This document shows, one piece after another, positions 19,000 to 29,980 of a stretch of DNA of 64,000 nucleotides. The stretch comes from Caulochytrium protostelioides. Taxonomy: Eukaryota; Chytridiomycota; Caulochytriomycetes; Caulochytriales; Caulochytriaceae. The position numbers and the translations under genes were made by a program. Location of the stretch: assembly GCA_003615045.1 (NCBI GenBank), contig ML014146.1:1070-65069 (forward strand). Reading direction: 5' to 3'. Below the pieces are notes generated by a model that had not been told where the DNA came from, searched no databases, and worked only from the letters and a program-made list of their open reading frames with translations. The number at the start of each line of letters is the position of its first letter. Within the stretch, counting starts at the first letter, position 1.

Positions 19000-20824
19000 A
19001 TGACGGAGTTCGTCATTGAACAGGTAACGTGGCCCTAACCCGATCATCCTCCGATCACGGATCAGACGTTGACAACATGCAGCGCTCACGCGTTTCTGCG
19101 GTAGGGCGATGCCCTGTGATGGTCGATCTCCTTTGGTTTTTTACTCCCTTTAGGTCGCGACCACGCCCTTTGAGGGCCAGAAGCCCGGCACGTCCGGGCT
19201 GCGCAAGCGCACGACCGTGTTCCAGCAGAAGCACTACACGGCGAACTTTGTGCAGGCGCTGCTGGACTCGATCCCCGAGGGCGCGAAGGACGCGCACCTC
19301 GTGGTCGGCGGCGACGGCCGCTACTACTCGGACGAGGCGATCCAGATCATTGCGCGCCTCGCCGCCGCGAACGGCGTGCGCAAGCTCACGGTCGCGCACC
19401 GCGGCATCCTCTCGACGCCCGCGGGCTCGCACCTCATCCGCAAGCTCAAGGCCACCGGCGGCATCCTGCTGACCGCGTCGCACAACCCGGGCGGCCCCGA
19501 CAACGACTTCGGCATCAAGTACAACGGCGCGAACGGCGGGCCTGCGCCCGAGGCGGTGACGGACGCCATCTACCGCCGCACGACGCAGCTCACGCACTAC
19601 GCGCAGGCCGACCTGCCGCCCATCGACATCACCACGCTCGGCACGACCGCCTTCGGCGGCGGCTGCTTCGAGGTCGAGGTCGTCGACGGCGTCGCGGCCT
19701 ACGTCGAGCTGATGAAGTCCGTCTACGACCTCGAGGCCATCAAGCAGTTCCTGCGCAGCCGTCCCGACTTCACCGTGCTCTTTGACGCGATGGGCGGCGT
19801 GACCGGCCCGTACTTCCGCGCGCTGTTCGTCCAGGAGCTCGGGTTCCCCGCAGACTGCTGCATGAACGCCGAGCCGTCCCCGGACTTCGGCGGGCACCAC
19901 CCGGACCCGAACCTGACGTACGCGAAGGACCTTGTGGCGCGCGTGGAGGCCGAGAACGTCGCGTTTGCCGCGGCGTCCGACGGCGACGGCGACCGCAACA
20001 TGATCATCGGCAAGGGCTGCTTTGTGAACCCGAGCGACTCGATCGCCGTGCTCGCGGCGTACGCGCCGACGATGCCGTACTTTGCGCGCTCGGGCGTCAA
20101 GGGCGTCGCGCGCTCGATGCCGACGAGCGGCGCGCTGGACCGCGTCGCCAAGAAGCACGGCTGGCCCTTCCACGAGACGCCCACCGGCTGGAAGTTCTTT
20201 GGCAACCTGATGGACGCCGGGCAGTGCTCGCTCTGCGGCGAGGAGTCGTTCGGCACGGGCTCGGACCACATCCGCGAGAAGGACGGCGTCTGGGCGGTGC
20301 TCGGCTGGCTGAGCATCCTGGCCGCCGCGCAGCAGAAGGCCGGCCCCGAGGTGAAGGTCGGGCTCAAGACCATCCTCGACCGCCACTACGCCGAGTATGG
20401 CCGCAACTACTTCAGCCGCTACGACTACGAGGAGGTCGACGGCGAGCAGGCCGCGGCCATGATGGCGCGCCTGCGCGCGATGGTCGCGCCGGAGGGCCGC
20501 AGCACGACGCTCGCGGACCAGTCGCCGTTCGCGCCGTATACCCTGAAGGACTGCGACGACTTCCACTACGTAGACCCGATCGACGGCTCGGTCGCCGAGA
20601 AGCAGGGCGTGCGCTTCCTTTTTGCGGACGGCAGCCGCATCATCTTCCGCCTGAGCGGGACGGGCTCGCAGGGCGCCACGATCCGCGTGTACGTCGAGGC
20701 CTACGAGGCGACGCGCGTCGACCTTGAGCCGCAGACCGCGCTCAAGGACCTCATCCAGGTCGCCCTCCGCGTCTCCCAGCTGCAGGAGTTCACGGGCCGC
20801 AAGGTGCCCACCGTCATTACCTAA
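19000..20824 (+). CDS. PGM: Phosphoglucomutase
   Basis: Interconverts glucose-1-phosphate and glucose-6-phosphate in the cytosol, linking glycolysis with glycogen and cell-wall precursors. Exon 1 is only 24 bases (19000-19023, MTEFVIEQ); a 130-bp intron with GTAACG donor and CTTTAG acceptor leads to exon 2 (19154-20824), giving 564 residues, the usual length. After the junction: VATTPFEGQKPGTSGLRKRT, then the catalytic serine loop TASHNPGGPDNDFGIKYN, the metal loop SDGDGDRNMIIG, the sugar-binding loop CGEESFGTGSDHIREKDG and the C-terminal phosphate-binding loop RLSGTGSQGATIRVY. Third positions are almost all G or C, stronger than in most neighbours, as expected for a highly expressed gene. 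The start has a GCCACCATG context. Confidence 0.96.
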
Positions 20825-21191
20825 ATCCTCCCCGTTTTCTTTGTGTGTCGAGGCGCGACGCCATCCGGTGACGCGTCGCGCGCGCCTTTTTTCTTTCCTC
20901 TGTTTCATTTGGTTTTTATGTGCTTCAATCTTCATGTCCCAGCATCGCTGTTCGAGTCACCGTGCGTCAGCGCAGCGCGGGCCTCGCGGCGCCCATCGTC
21001 GCGACGGCGTGGTCAGCATCGTTAGAGCACCTCAGAGCCCCTCATCGGGATCGAGAGGGTCGACGCAGGCGGGGTCGAAGCCGACGCGATAACAAGCAAG
21101 ACCGAGCGAGGTCAAGCGAAGCTAAGCGAAGGCGAGGGACCCTGATGGCGGGGGGTCGGACGCGCCCCAGCGAGGGCGGCGCATGCACCCC

Positions 21192-21247
21192 CGCCGCATG
21201 CCGCTCGCCGCATGCCGCTCGCCGCTCGCCGCTCGCCGCTCGCCGCG
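21192..21247 (+). repeat. CCGCTCG-type short tandem repeat
   Basis: Repeats of CCGCTCG interleaved with CCGCATG over about 55 bp in the AspRS upstream region. Confidence 0.85.
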
Positions 21248-21462
21248 GGTCCAGGCATGCCTGACCGCGTTCCCGATGGCACCGGGGACGCGTTGGTTCG
21301 GCGCGTCCATGCATGCGCAGGATTTCGACGCCTTCGCCCCGCGTGGCCGCGCATGGCCGCGCCGAGCATGAGGGCATCGTCTGGCAGTCTGGCGATGGGC
21401 CACGGCAGCGACGCAGCGACGCGTGAGGCCAGACCTTCCGCCGTTCCTGCGCCACAGCGTCC

Positions 21463-21744
21463 ATGTCGGTCGCCCGCTCGCCTGCGTTCGCCCTATCCGC
21501 CGACCCCGCACGGCTTTCCCACGCGTTTCCTTGCCGGCGCTCGCAACCGGTCCGTTTCATGCTTCCCCGCTGCGGCTCGTCTGCTCGCGTGCTGCTCACG
21601 GCGCTCCGGGCCCCGCTGCTCCGCCCGTGCTCCTCGTTGCTCCCGGCCTCGCGACCGGCCACCATCACCATCACTCCCACCACGCGCTGGCCGTCTGCCA
21701 GGACCGCGACCGCTCGATCGTTCACAGCAACCACCACCACCACG
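21463..21744 (+). other. In-frame 5' extension of AspRS, possible mitochondrial presequence
   Basis: The AspRS frame stays open upstream with ATG codons at 21463 and 21559. From 21559 the extension reads MLPRCGSSARVLLTALRAPL and continues Arg/Ser/Thr-rich with no Asp or Glu before the main start at 21745. That composition is typical of mitochondrial targeting peptides. Alternative initiation could make two isoforms; it may equally be untranslated leader. Confidence 0.4.
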
Positions 21745-23475
21745 ATGTCTGACACCGTCCACGCCAACGAGACGGCGGCGCCCGCCACGACGGCGGCGGC
21801 TACCGCGCCCGCCACCAACTCGGCCGCCGTCGCCGCGGCCGCCGCTACGGCCGCCGCCACGGGACCGGCGACCGACGCGCAGGGTGAGGTACGCCTGGGC
21901 GAGGACGGCAAGCCGCTCTCGAAGGCGCAGCTCAAGAAGCTGCTCGCCAAGGAGGAGAAGGAGCGCAAGAAGGCCGAGCGCGCCGCGCAGCTGGAGGCCG
22001 AGCGCCTGGTGCGCGAGGCCGCGGAGCCGGACTATGCGAGCGAGCGGTACGGCGTGCTGCCGATCAACCGCTCGGCGGAGCGCCCGCAGCGCGTGTACAC
22101 GGACGTCAGCGCGATCAACGCGTCGCACATCGGGACCGACATCGTGGTCGAGGCGCGCATCCAGACGAGCCGGCCGACGGGCGCCAAGAAGTGCTTTGTG
22201 GAGCTGCGCCAGCGCACGCATACCGTGCAGGGCGTGGTCGCGGTCGACGAGACGCAGGTCTCGAAGCACATGGTGAAGTGGGTTGGCAAGCAGCCGGTTG
22301 AGACGCTCGTGCGGTGCCATGCGCACGTGCTCGCGCCCAAGGAGCCCGTGACGGGGTGCACCGTCCAGGACGCGGAGCTCCACGTCCGCGAGATGTACGC
22401 GATCGCCGTGGCCGACCGCCTGCCCTTCTCGCTGGAGGACGCGTCGCGCCCCGAGGCGGAGTTGGAGAAGGACGAGACGTTTAACCGCGTCGCGCTCGAC
22501 ACGCGCCTCAACCACCGCATCATTGATTTGCGCACGACGACGAACCACGCGATCTTCCGCATCCAGCACGCCGTCTCGCGGCTGTTCCGCGAGCAGCTCG
22601 AGAGCCAGCACTTCACGGAGATCCACACGCCCAAGATGCTCGGCGCGTCGACCGAAGGCGGCGCCGAGGTGTTCAAGGTCCAGTACTTCAACGAGTCGGC
22701 GTTCCTCGCGCAGTCGCCGCAGTTCTACAAGCAGATGATGATCTGCGCCGACTTCGACCGCGTCTACGAGATCGGGCCCGTGTTCCGTGCCGAGAACTCA
22801 TTCACGCACCGCCACATGACCGAGTTCATCGGGCTCGACTTCGAGATGGCCTTCCGCGAGCACTACCACGAGGTTCTCACCGTGATCGGGCAGCTCTTCA
22901 ACGGCATCTTTGAGGGCCTCGCCACGCGCTACGCCAAGGAGATCGAGACCGTCCGCCGGCAGTATCCGTTCGAGGACTTCCTCTACCTCAAGGAGCCGCT
23001 CGTGCTCGAGTACCCCGAAGCTGTCGCGATGCTGCGCGGCGCCGGCTACGAGATGGGCGACTTCGACGACATGTCGACGGAGAAGGAGCGCGCCCTCGGC
23101 CGCCTCGTCCGCGAGAAGTACCACACCGACTTCTACATCCTCGACAAGTTCCCGCTCGCCGTGCGGCCCTTGTACACGATGCCTGACCCGCACCGCCCGG
23201 GCTACTCGAACTCCTACGACGTGTTTATCCGCGGCCAGGAGATCATGTCCGGCGCGCAGCGCATCCACGACGCCGACCTGCTCGAGGAGCGTGCCAAGGC
23301 GCTCGGCGTCGACACGAAGGACATGCAGGACTACATCAATGCGTTCCGCTTCGGCGCCCCGCCCCACGCCGGCGGCGGCATCGGCCTCGAGCGCGTCGTC
23401 TTCCTGTACCTCGACCTCAAGAACATCCGCCAATCTTGCCTCTTCCCGCGCGACCCCAAGCGTCTCCACCCGTAA
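21745..23475 (+). CDS. DPS1: Aspartyl-tRNA synthetase, cytosolic type
   Basis: Class IIb synthetase charging tRNA-Asp. From the ATG at 21745 (MSDTVHANET, context CACCACGATG) the protein has 576 residues, the eukaryotic cytosolic length. An Ala/Thr-rich leader and a lysine-rich helix (LSKAQLKKLLAKEEKERKK) that helps bind tRNA come first. The OB-fold anticodon domain follows (DIVVEARIQTSR, CFVELRQRTHTVQGVV). The catalytic domain carries motif 1 (HFTEIHTPKMLG), the flipping-loop region STEGGAEVFKVQYFNESAFL, motif 2 (FRAENSFTHRHMTEF) and motif 3 (GGGIGLERVVFLYLDL). It converges on DNAAF3. An in-frame upstream extension could add a mitochondrial presequence. Confidence 0.96.
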   Translation: MSDTVHANETAAPATTAAATAPATNSAAVAAAAATAAATGPATDAQGEVRLGEDGKPLSKAQLKKLLAKEEKERKKAERAAQLEAERLVREAAEPDYASERYGVLPINRSAERPQRVYTDVSAINASHIGTDIVVEARIQTSRPTGAKKCFVELRQRTHTVQGVVAVDETQVSKHMVKWVGKQPVETLVRCHAHVLAPKEPVTGCTVQDAELHVREMYAIAVADRLPFSLEDASRPEAELEKDETFNRVALDTRLNHRIIDLRTTTNHAIFRIQHAVSRLFREQLESQHFTEIHTPKMLGASTEGGAEVFKVQYFNESAFLAQSPQFYKQMMICADFDRVYEIGPVFRAENSFTHRHMTEFIGLDFEMAFREHYHEVLTVIGQLFNGIFEGLATRYAKEIETVRRQYPFEDFLYLKEPLVLEYPEAVAMLRGAGYEMGDFDDMSTEKERALGRLVREKYHTDFYILDKFPLAVRPLYTMPDPHRPGYSNSYDVFIRGQEIMSGAQRIHDADLLEERAKALGVDTKDMQDYINAFRFGAPPHAGGGIGLERVVFLYLDLKNIRQSCLFPRDPKRLHP

Positions 23476-23727
23476 ATAGCGTTCCTCCCCTGGCCCCATC
23501 ATCGCCTTTCGTTTTATTCCGTGGGATGAGGCCATCCCATATCCATTTCCTCGAGCCATCACAACCTCAATCAGTCAAAAAAGAGCATTAAAAAAATGAA
23601 AAAAATACTGCATATATGCTTGCTTTATTAATTGACGGACACGAGGGAGCGTTCGCGCGTTGTGTGGCGAGCGACGCGATCAAGTCGATCAGGTGGTGCG
23701 GCAGCCAGGCATCGCCACCCGCTCCCG

Positions 23728-25564
23728 TCAGGCCTGCGCCGGGTCGGCCGCGAGAGGCGTGGCCACGTCGGACGGCGATGACTTGGGGGGGTTCGCCACA
23801 GCGAGCGGCAGCACCCCGTCGGCGCCATCTGTATCGCGACCAAGCCCCAGCCGCGGCCGCTGGCAGCCCATGAAGAAGGGGCCCCAGTGCCGCCACGACA
23901 CGGCCGCTGCATTGGGCGCGGCAGGACTCGTCGCGGCGTCGTTGGCCGCTGTGGCGGCCGTCTGCTCGGCCGCCTGGGCCGCCTGCGGCGCGCCGGCGGC
24001 GGCGACGGCCGAGACGGCGTCCAGCACGAGGGGCCGCAGAAGCTCTTCGTAAGCGCCTCGCTGCGGCGCCGTAAGCTCGAGGAGCGTGGCGGCGCTCTCG
24101 ATGAGCAGGTGGCCGCCCGGCGCGAGGCGGTCGGCGTAAGCGGGCGCATGGTCGGCGACGTCGCAGCCGAGCACGACGGCGTTGGCGCTGCCCGCTGGCG
24201 GGAGCGCCTTGCGCTGGCGCGCGGGGTCGATCGAGAGGAGGTGCAGCTGCCACGTGAGGCCGCTCGTGCTCGCGGACGGGCTCGGGCCCGGCGCCGCGCC
24301 GCCGCTGCCCAAGGGCGCCGCGGCGTCCCAGGTGGCGCCCGCGTGACGCAGCGCGTCGTAGAGATCGACGAGCGCCATGGCGGCGATCTCCGCGGTGGTG
24401 TGGCGCGGCTGCTCGTTGACGGTCTCGCGGCGGGCCGGGACGTCCGTGTCGGCGGCGAAGGCCCAGTAGGGCGAGGCGAGGATGTCGCCCCAGAGCCCCC
24501 ACTTGAGCCCGCCCGCGAGGTCCGGGGCGGCGCCGCCGCGGCGCTGGGCGAGGACGTCGCGACCGGCCGAGGTGGCGGCGAGCGCGGCCGCGTCGACAGC
24601 GACGTGCTGGACGCCGGCGAGCGTGCGGTTCGCCTGCGTGTGCTGCGCGTCGCGCACCGGGAAGGCCTGCCCCGTCGCGCGGTAGTGGAGGAACGGCGGC
24701 TTCTGGATGAGCTCGCTCAGGGGCTTGACTTTCATGTGGAAGTCCCAGTCGGCCAGATTGGCGCGGGCGTCGTAGCGGACGCCATAGAAGGCGCGGCACC
24801 GCGCGTCCCACAGCGATGGCATCGCAAGCGGCGGTCGCGGCGGCGACGGCGTCGAGCGCCATGCCGCGAAGGAGGCCGCCACGTCGTCCCGCTCGCGGAA
24901 CTTGAGCGACGCCATCGCCACCGACCCGCGCGGCCGGTCGTCGTCAAGCGCGTCCCGCAGCGCTGTGAGCCGCTGGTCTAGCAGGGCCTGCGTGCGCGGC
25001 CGCAGCAGGAGGTTGCCGTAGATCTCGAGCCACATCAGCATGTTCTCGTGCACCGAGGCGTCGGGATCGAGCGGCGCCAGGAAGCACGAGAGCATCAGCA
25101 GGAAGCGGGCGAGCTGCGGCGTCTGCGTTTCAATGATGTAGAACTGCAGACAGGCCGGTGATGGCGCTGGCGATGCGAGCCGCGCAGCGGCGCGGCCGAG
25201 GGTCATCATGACATGGCGCGGGTCATGCGTGCCGACAAGAATCGAGCAATGCGGCGCTTGGCCGGGATCGTGCGATCGGGGCGGCAGCTCGGTGATCCCC
25301 GTAGTCGCCGTATCGCGCGGCCGCTCCTTCTCCCATGTCTCTGTTCGACGGAGCCATCAAAGAAAAAGAGAAAGATGCGTGAGTCGAGGCATGAGTGACC
25401 ATAATTTGATCATCCAACACGGCGCTGTGATCGCTCGCTGTTCAGTTCACGTCACGAGACGACGATGATGTGAAGACCATACCGGGCGACTGCAAATCGA
25501 TGGCGCGGGAGAGCCCCCAGGGTTGGGCCGAGCCGTGGCCCGGCAGCGCAGGCCCGGAAGGCAT
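23728..25564 (-). CDS. DNAAF3: Dynein axonemal assembly factor 3
   Basis: Cytoplasmic factor needed to pre-assemble axonemal dynein arms; it occurs only in organisms with motile cilia or flagella. Exon 1 is 25483-25564 (82 bases), a 142-bp intron (GTATGG donor, ACAG acceptor) follows, and exon 2 is 23728-25340, giving 564 residues. Exon 1 holds the family's N-terminal signature QPWGLSRAIDLQSP (compare WWGLSPALDLQ), and exon 2 continues with HCSILVGTHDPRHVMMTLGR, FYIIETQTPQLARFLLML, NMLMWLEIYGNLLLRPRT, MASLKFRERDDVAASFAAW, MPSLWDARCRAFYGVRYDAR, WGDILASPYWAFA and NEQPRHTTAEI. The C-terminal Rossmann-like part (NAVVLGCDVADHAPAYADRL) is present with a long Ala-rich tail. The intron junction completes the E of PE-TWEKE and fits exactly. 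Confidence 0.9.
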
Positions 25565-26789
25565 TGTGGTGCCGCCGTTGTGTATCTACGCCAAGCGGCA
25601 GTACCAGCGGAGCGGCAGTATCCACGGAGCAGTGATGATCGGCCGTTGTCGGGTCAACGCGGCGAGGGCGGCGATCGCGCTTCGTATACTGACAGTGCAG
25701 CAGCGGCGTCGGCCAACTAGAGATCCATGTGATGCGCTGCGAGCCCGTCGTCTGTTGACTAACACGATCGGTTCGAAACATGTCTTTTTGGAGGATTGTG
25801 CCGATCGCATCACCGCGGCAGGCGTTCCGAAGGATTGATCCGTCCCAAGCGGCTTGGAACGGATTCGGCGCGCGCGGAGGGGCGTCGACCCCTTTCATCG
25901 TGCTGAAGGGAAGGCGCCGACAGGGGTGCTTGAGCTGCCACATCAAACCGATCAACCCAGTCGCGCTGGATGAAGAAGCCGATGCGGACAGTTAACGCGC
26001 CGCTACGTATGAAGTGATTCTGCCATTCCCGCGATACCGCTCGGGGTACCGTGTGTTGTGGGGGTGCCGAGGCGACGCGTCGCCGGCCCGCGGCCACGCG
26101 GCAGCCGCCCCTCGTTGTCGATGATGGGAAACACAGCGTCGGCGGCGCCTTCAGCCGTTTCGGGGGGCATAGCGCGTGTTGGCCTTGGCCAGGGTGCGCC
26201 GCCGCCGCCGCCACGTCCGACCCGCCGCGTGCGCCCATTCGCCCGGTCCTTCGTTTCGCCCGGGCGCCGCGACAACGGCGACAACGGCGACAACGGCGGC
26301 GGCGGCGGCGGCGGCGGCGACCACGACAGCAGCCACGGCGCACGCGGCGTCGTGGTCGCCGCCGTGGCCGGCGCGCCGGTGGACCGCTGGACCCGGGCGT
26401 CGGTGCATCGCTCTGGTGCGCGCCGGTCAGGCCGGCGGCGACCGTCTCGCAACAGCGCTATCAGGCCGCCGCGGCCGCCGCCGCGGCCGCCGCGGCCGCC
26501 GTCGCCGCTGACAACGACGACGAGGACAACGACGACGAGGACGGAGATGACGCGGCCTGATAGCCTGCGGCTCCCGACGCGTCGCCACGCGTTCACGCCG
26601 TCTCGTTGTCTCGTGCCGCTGCCGCCTCTCCCGCCTCCTGCACCTGTTCACCGCCGCCACGCGGACCGTTGCTCCACGCCCTGCTACGCCCTGCCAGCCT
26701 TCTCCACGTCGCTTGTCGGATTTCTCCTTTCGGCTGTCCGGTTTCGGGTTTTCCCCCACTTCCTTGTTTCTCTTGCTGACTGCCCCACG
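25565..26789. other. Divergent promoter region DNAAF3/ACP
   Basis: About 1.2 kb between divergent genes. Long Arg/Ala-rich frames are GC shadows; GAC/AAC and GCC repeats occur near 26275-26300 and 26465-26515. The last 150 bp before ACP is pyrimidine-rich, consistent with a leader. No gene supported. Confidence 0.55.
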
Positions 26790-27248
26790 ATGTTCACTGC
26801 TGCTGCTGCCCGCTCCTCGGCGGCCCGCGCTGCTCTGCGCGCGTCGTCGTCGGCGCCGCGTCGCGCCGCGCTGATCCCGCGCATGGCGCTGTCGACGCTG
26901 GCCCGTGTCGCCGCGCCGTCGGCCCGTGTCGGCGCCGTGGCGGCCACGCCGCGCCTGGCGGCGGCGTTCGCGCGGTCGTACGCGTCCGGCGCCGAGGCGC
27001 TCACGGTCCAGCAAATCGAGGACCGCACGCTGCAGGTGCTCCGCGACTTCGACAAGGTCGACGCCGCCAAGCTCTCGCTGGACGCGCACTGGATCAACGA
27101 CCTCGGCCTCGACTCGCTCGACCAGGTCGAGATTACGATGGCGCTCGAGGACGAGTTCTCGGTCGAGATCCCTGACCGCGAGGCCGAGGCGATCCTGACC
27201 GCCCGCCAGGCCGTCGAGACGATCCACAAGGACAAGCACGCCATGTAA
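26790..27248 (+). CDS. ACP1: Mitochondrial acyl carrier protein (NDUFAB1/ACP1)
   Basis: Carries acyl chains on a 4'-phosphopantetheine arm for mitochondrial type II fatty-acid and lipoate synthesis, and associates with complex I and LYR-protein partners. It has 152 residues. Residues 1-65 form an Arg/Ala/Ser-rich mitochondrial presequence without acidic residues, ending near AAAFARSYASG. The mature domain has the four-helix ACP pattern: VQQIEDRTLQVLRDFDKVDA, then HWINDLGLDSLDQVEITMAL, where the Ser in DSL (about residue 109) is the prosthetic-group site, and EDEFSVEIPDREAEAILTAR. The start lies in CCCCACGATG context. Intronless and GC3-rich. Confidence 0.95.
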   Translation: MFTAAAARSSAARAALRASSSAPRRAALIPRMALSTLARVAAPSARVGAVAATPRLAAAFARSYASGAEALTVQQIEDRTLQVLRDFDKVDAAKLSLDAHWINDLGLDSLDQVEITMALEDEFSVEIPDREAEAILTARQAVETIHKDKHAM

Positions 27249-28356
27249 GCGGCCCTCCCCTCACGCCCGTCCCATCCTGTAAAAACAAGTAAACGATATG
27301 TCCAACATCGCCGTGGCCGCGGCAAGGCGACGCGGCCCGACATCACAGGGGGCGACGTCGTGTAGTGCCATTGACCGCGGCTCCTGGAGGATGCTCGCTG
27401 CTGGGGACGGACGGGAGGGACATGATCACCGGCGTCTGCCTGGCGTGGCCGCACGCGGCTCCATGGCGCCGTGCCCGGCTGAACATGCGCATGCGACCAG
27501 GCGCGTCAGCACGCGTGATGAGCTCCCGTGGCATGGGATGCAGGCGTGTGGAAGCGCCGTGGTGAGCAAACGTCCTAGGCGTCGCCGAGGACGCCGCAGT
27601 CGGTGCGAGTATGGATGGCGACAGCCTCGTGCATGCGCTCGTGCATGCGCTCGTGCATGCGCCTCGGCATGTCGCGGCACGGCCCTCGCATCCCACCAGG
27701 AGGATGGGGAAGGCTCACGGGGTCGGGGGCGGCGTCCCGGCGTTCCGGCGTCCTGCGGCAGCAAGGGGCGCGCGAGGGGATGAACGGGCCGCCGTCGCCG
27801 CCGTCGCCGCCGTGGAAGCGCGTGCGTTTTCGCGGCGTCGGGTGCCGGCGTGGCGAGAGCGCATGGCACCACGGGCTGCAGGGGTCCATCCCGCCGCCGC
27901 CGTCTCTCCGCTCGCGCGGGCCGTCATCACGGCGCGGGTCGATCCGTCCGGATCGGGTGCCGCGTCGCGCATCGCGCATGGTCCACGACGATGGGCTTGA
28001 TAAGCGGAGCTTACGCGATGACGGCCGCGGTCCTCAGGAGGATGAAGTATCATCGATCGGGTCGATCAGAGGAAGGGCTGTCGTTGTCGCTGGCCTGGTG
28101 CCGTGATCCTGAGGCGCATCGAGACGGCGCGCGATGGTCATGAAGAACAGGCAGAAACAGAGAAAGAGAGGGAGAGAAACGGAGGAGGAAGGGCGGATGG
28201 GAGAACGGGGACAATCCATACCGCTTCCATCGCTTGCCGTTCCGTTGCCTTTTGTCTGTCTCGCTTCGGCCCATCGTCTCGTCGGCCATCCACCGGTTGA
28301 TCCATCGTTATTGTTTTTTCATCCCATTCCATCCGCGGCATTGGACCGTGTTCACG
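27249..28356. other. Intergenic ACP-ADSL region
   Basis: About 1.1 kb with short frames only. It includes a CATGCGCTCGTG repeat around 27630-27660, a purine-rich run at about 28140-28200, and a pyrimidine-rich leader before ADSL. Nothing coding is supported. Confidence 0.55.
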
Positions 28357-29799
28357 ATGGCCGACCCCAACACCGTGTACCAGACGCCGCTCGCGTCGCG
28401 GTATGCGAGCAAGGAGATGGCGTACAACTGGAGTAACGCCAAAAAGTTCGCCACGTGGCGCCGGCTGTGGATCGCGCTCGCCACGTGCGAACGGCAGCTC
28501 GGGCTGACGGACATCACCCAGGAGGCGCTCGACCAGATGGCGCAGCACGTCGAGGACATCGACTATGCCGCGGCGGCCGAGGAGGAGCGCAAGCGCCGCC
28601 ACGACGTGATGGCGCACGTGCACACCTTCGGCGTCGCGGCGCCCGCGGCGGCCGGCATCATCCATCTGGGCGCGACCTCGTGCTACATCACGGACAACAG
28701 CGAGCTGATCCTCATCCGCGACGCGCTCGACCTGCTGATCCCGAAGCTCGTGCAGCTGATCCGGGTGATGCGCGACTTTGCGATGGCGCAGCGGTCGTTG
28801 CCGACGCTCGGCTTCACGCACTTCCAGCCGGCGCAGCTCACGACGGTGGGCAAGCGCGCGAGCCTGTGGCTGCAGGAGCTGCTCATGGATCTGCGCAACA
28901 TCACGCGGGTCCGCGACGATTTGTGCTTCCGCGGCGTCAAGGGCACCACCGGCACGCAGGGCTCGTTCCTCGCGCTGTTTGACGGCGACCACGACAAGGT
29001 CAAGCAGCTCGACCGCCTCGTCACGGCGTACTTCAACTTCCCGAAGGCCTACCCGGTCACGGGCCAGACGTACACGCGCAAGGTGGATCTCGACCTGCTG
29101 AGCGCGCTCGGGTCGTTCGGCGCGACGGCGCACAAGATCGCCACCGACGTGCGGCTGCTGGCGCACCTGAAGGAGATGGAGGAGCCGATCGAGGCCGACC
29201 AAATCGGGTCGTCGGCGATGGCGTACAAGCGCAACCCGATGCGCAGCGAGCGCGTCTGCTCGCTCGGCCGGCACCTCATGACGCTCGTCAGCAACGCCCA
29301 GCAGACCGCCGCCACGCAGTGGTTCGAGCGCACCCTCGACGACTCGGCCAACCGCCGCGTCACGCTGCCCGAAGCCTTCCTCACCGCCGACATCGTCGTC
29401 GCCCACCTCGTCAACATTGTCCAGGGCGCCGTCGTCTACCCGAGGGTCATCCAGGCGCGCATCGCGCAGGAGCTGCCGTTCATGGCGACCGAGAACATCA
29501 TCATGGCGATGGTCCGGGCCGGCGGCGACCGCCAGGCGTGCCACGAGGCGATCCGCGTCGCGAGCCGCGACGCCGCGGCGCAGGTGAAGCAGCACGGCCG
29601 CCCGAACGACCTCATCGACCGCATCCGCGCCAACCCGTACTTCAAGCCTGTGCACGACCAGCTCGACCGCTTGCTGGACCCGGCGTCGTTCGTGGGGCGC
29701 GCGCCCGAGCAGGTCGCCGAGTTTGTCGCCGAGGAAGTCGACCCGCTCCTCGCGACGCACCAGCACGCCCAGGCCGGCGCGATGGAAGTGAACGTCTAG
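28357..29799 (+). CDS. ADE13: Adenylosuccinate lyase
   Basis: Fumarase-superfamily enzyme acting twice in purine synthesis: it cleaves SAICAR to AICAR and adenylosuccinate to AMP, releasing fumarate. Intronless, 480 residues, matching the eukaryotic cytosolic enzyme. Start [18 protein letters not shown] in TTCACGATG context. Visible landmarks: [13 protein letters not shown] and [14 protein letters not shown] (active-site His region), [18 protein letters not shown] (second His), and the signature loop [20 protein letters not shown], the mobile catalytic-serine loop. It ends only 181 bp from the stop of the convergent GAA1 gene. Confidence 0.97.
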   Translation: MADPNTVYQTPLASRYASKEMAYNWSNAKKFATWRRLWIALATCERQLGLTDITQEALDQMAQHVEDIDYAAAAEEERKRRHDVMAHVHTFGVAAPAAAGIIHLGATSCYITDNSELILIRDALDLLIPKLVQLIRVMRDFAMAQRSLPTLGFTHFQPAQLTTVGKRASLWLQELLMDLRNITRVRDDLCFRGVKGTTGTQGSFLALFDGDHDKVKQLDRLVTAYFNFPKAYPVTGQTYTRKVDLDLLSALGSFGATAHKIATDVRLLAHLKEMEEPIEADQIGSSAMAYKRNPMRSERVCSLGRHLMTLVSNAQQTAATQWFERTLDDSANRRVTLPEAFLTADIVVAHLVNIVQGAVVYPRVIQARIAQELPFMATENIIMAMVRAGGDRQACHEAIRVASRDAAAQVKQHGRPNDLIDRIRANPYFKPVHDQLDRLLDPASFVGRAPEQVAEFVAEEVDPLLATHQHAQAGAMEVNV

Positions 29800-29980
29800 T
29801 CGATACGGTCGCGCGATGCTCCGATCCGGGACACGTCGGGTTCCATTTTCTTTTCATGAGCCGTCGACCCATCAGGACACTCTCCCTGAATCAATCGTCT
29901 CATCGTCCTAACCTCGTGGCTGTCAGACCACGTCTCACACATACCACTACCATTCTCATTTTCTTCATACAAAAGCGAGA

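Larger units (their letters stand above)
20825..21744. other. PGM 3' flank and AspRS 5' region
   Basis: About 900 bp. The first 100 bp is T-rich and probably holds the PGM 3' end. A CGCTCGC/GCATGC-type repeat lies at 21192-21247. The last 280 bp is an in-frame open extension of AspRS, described separately. Confidence 0.55.
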
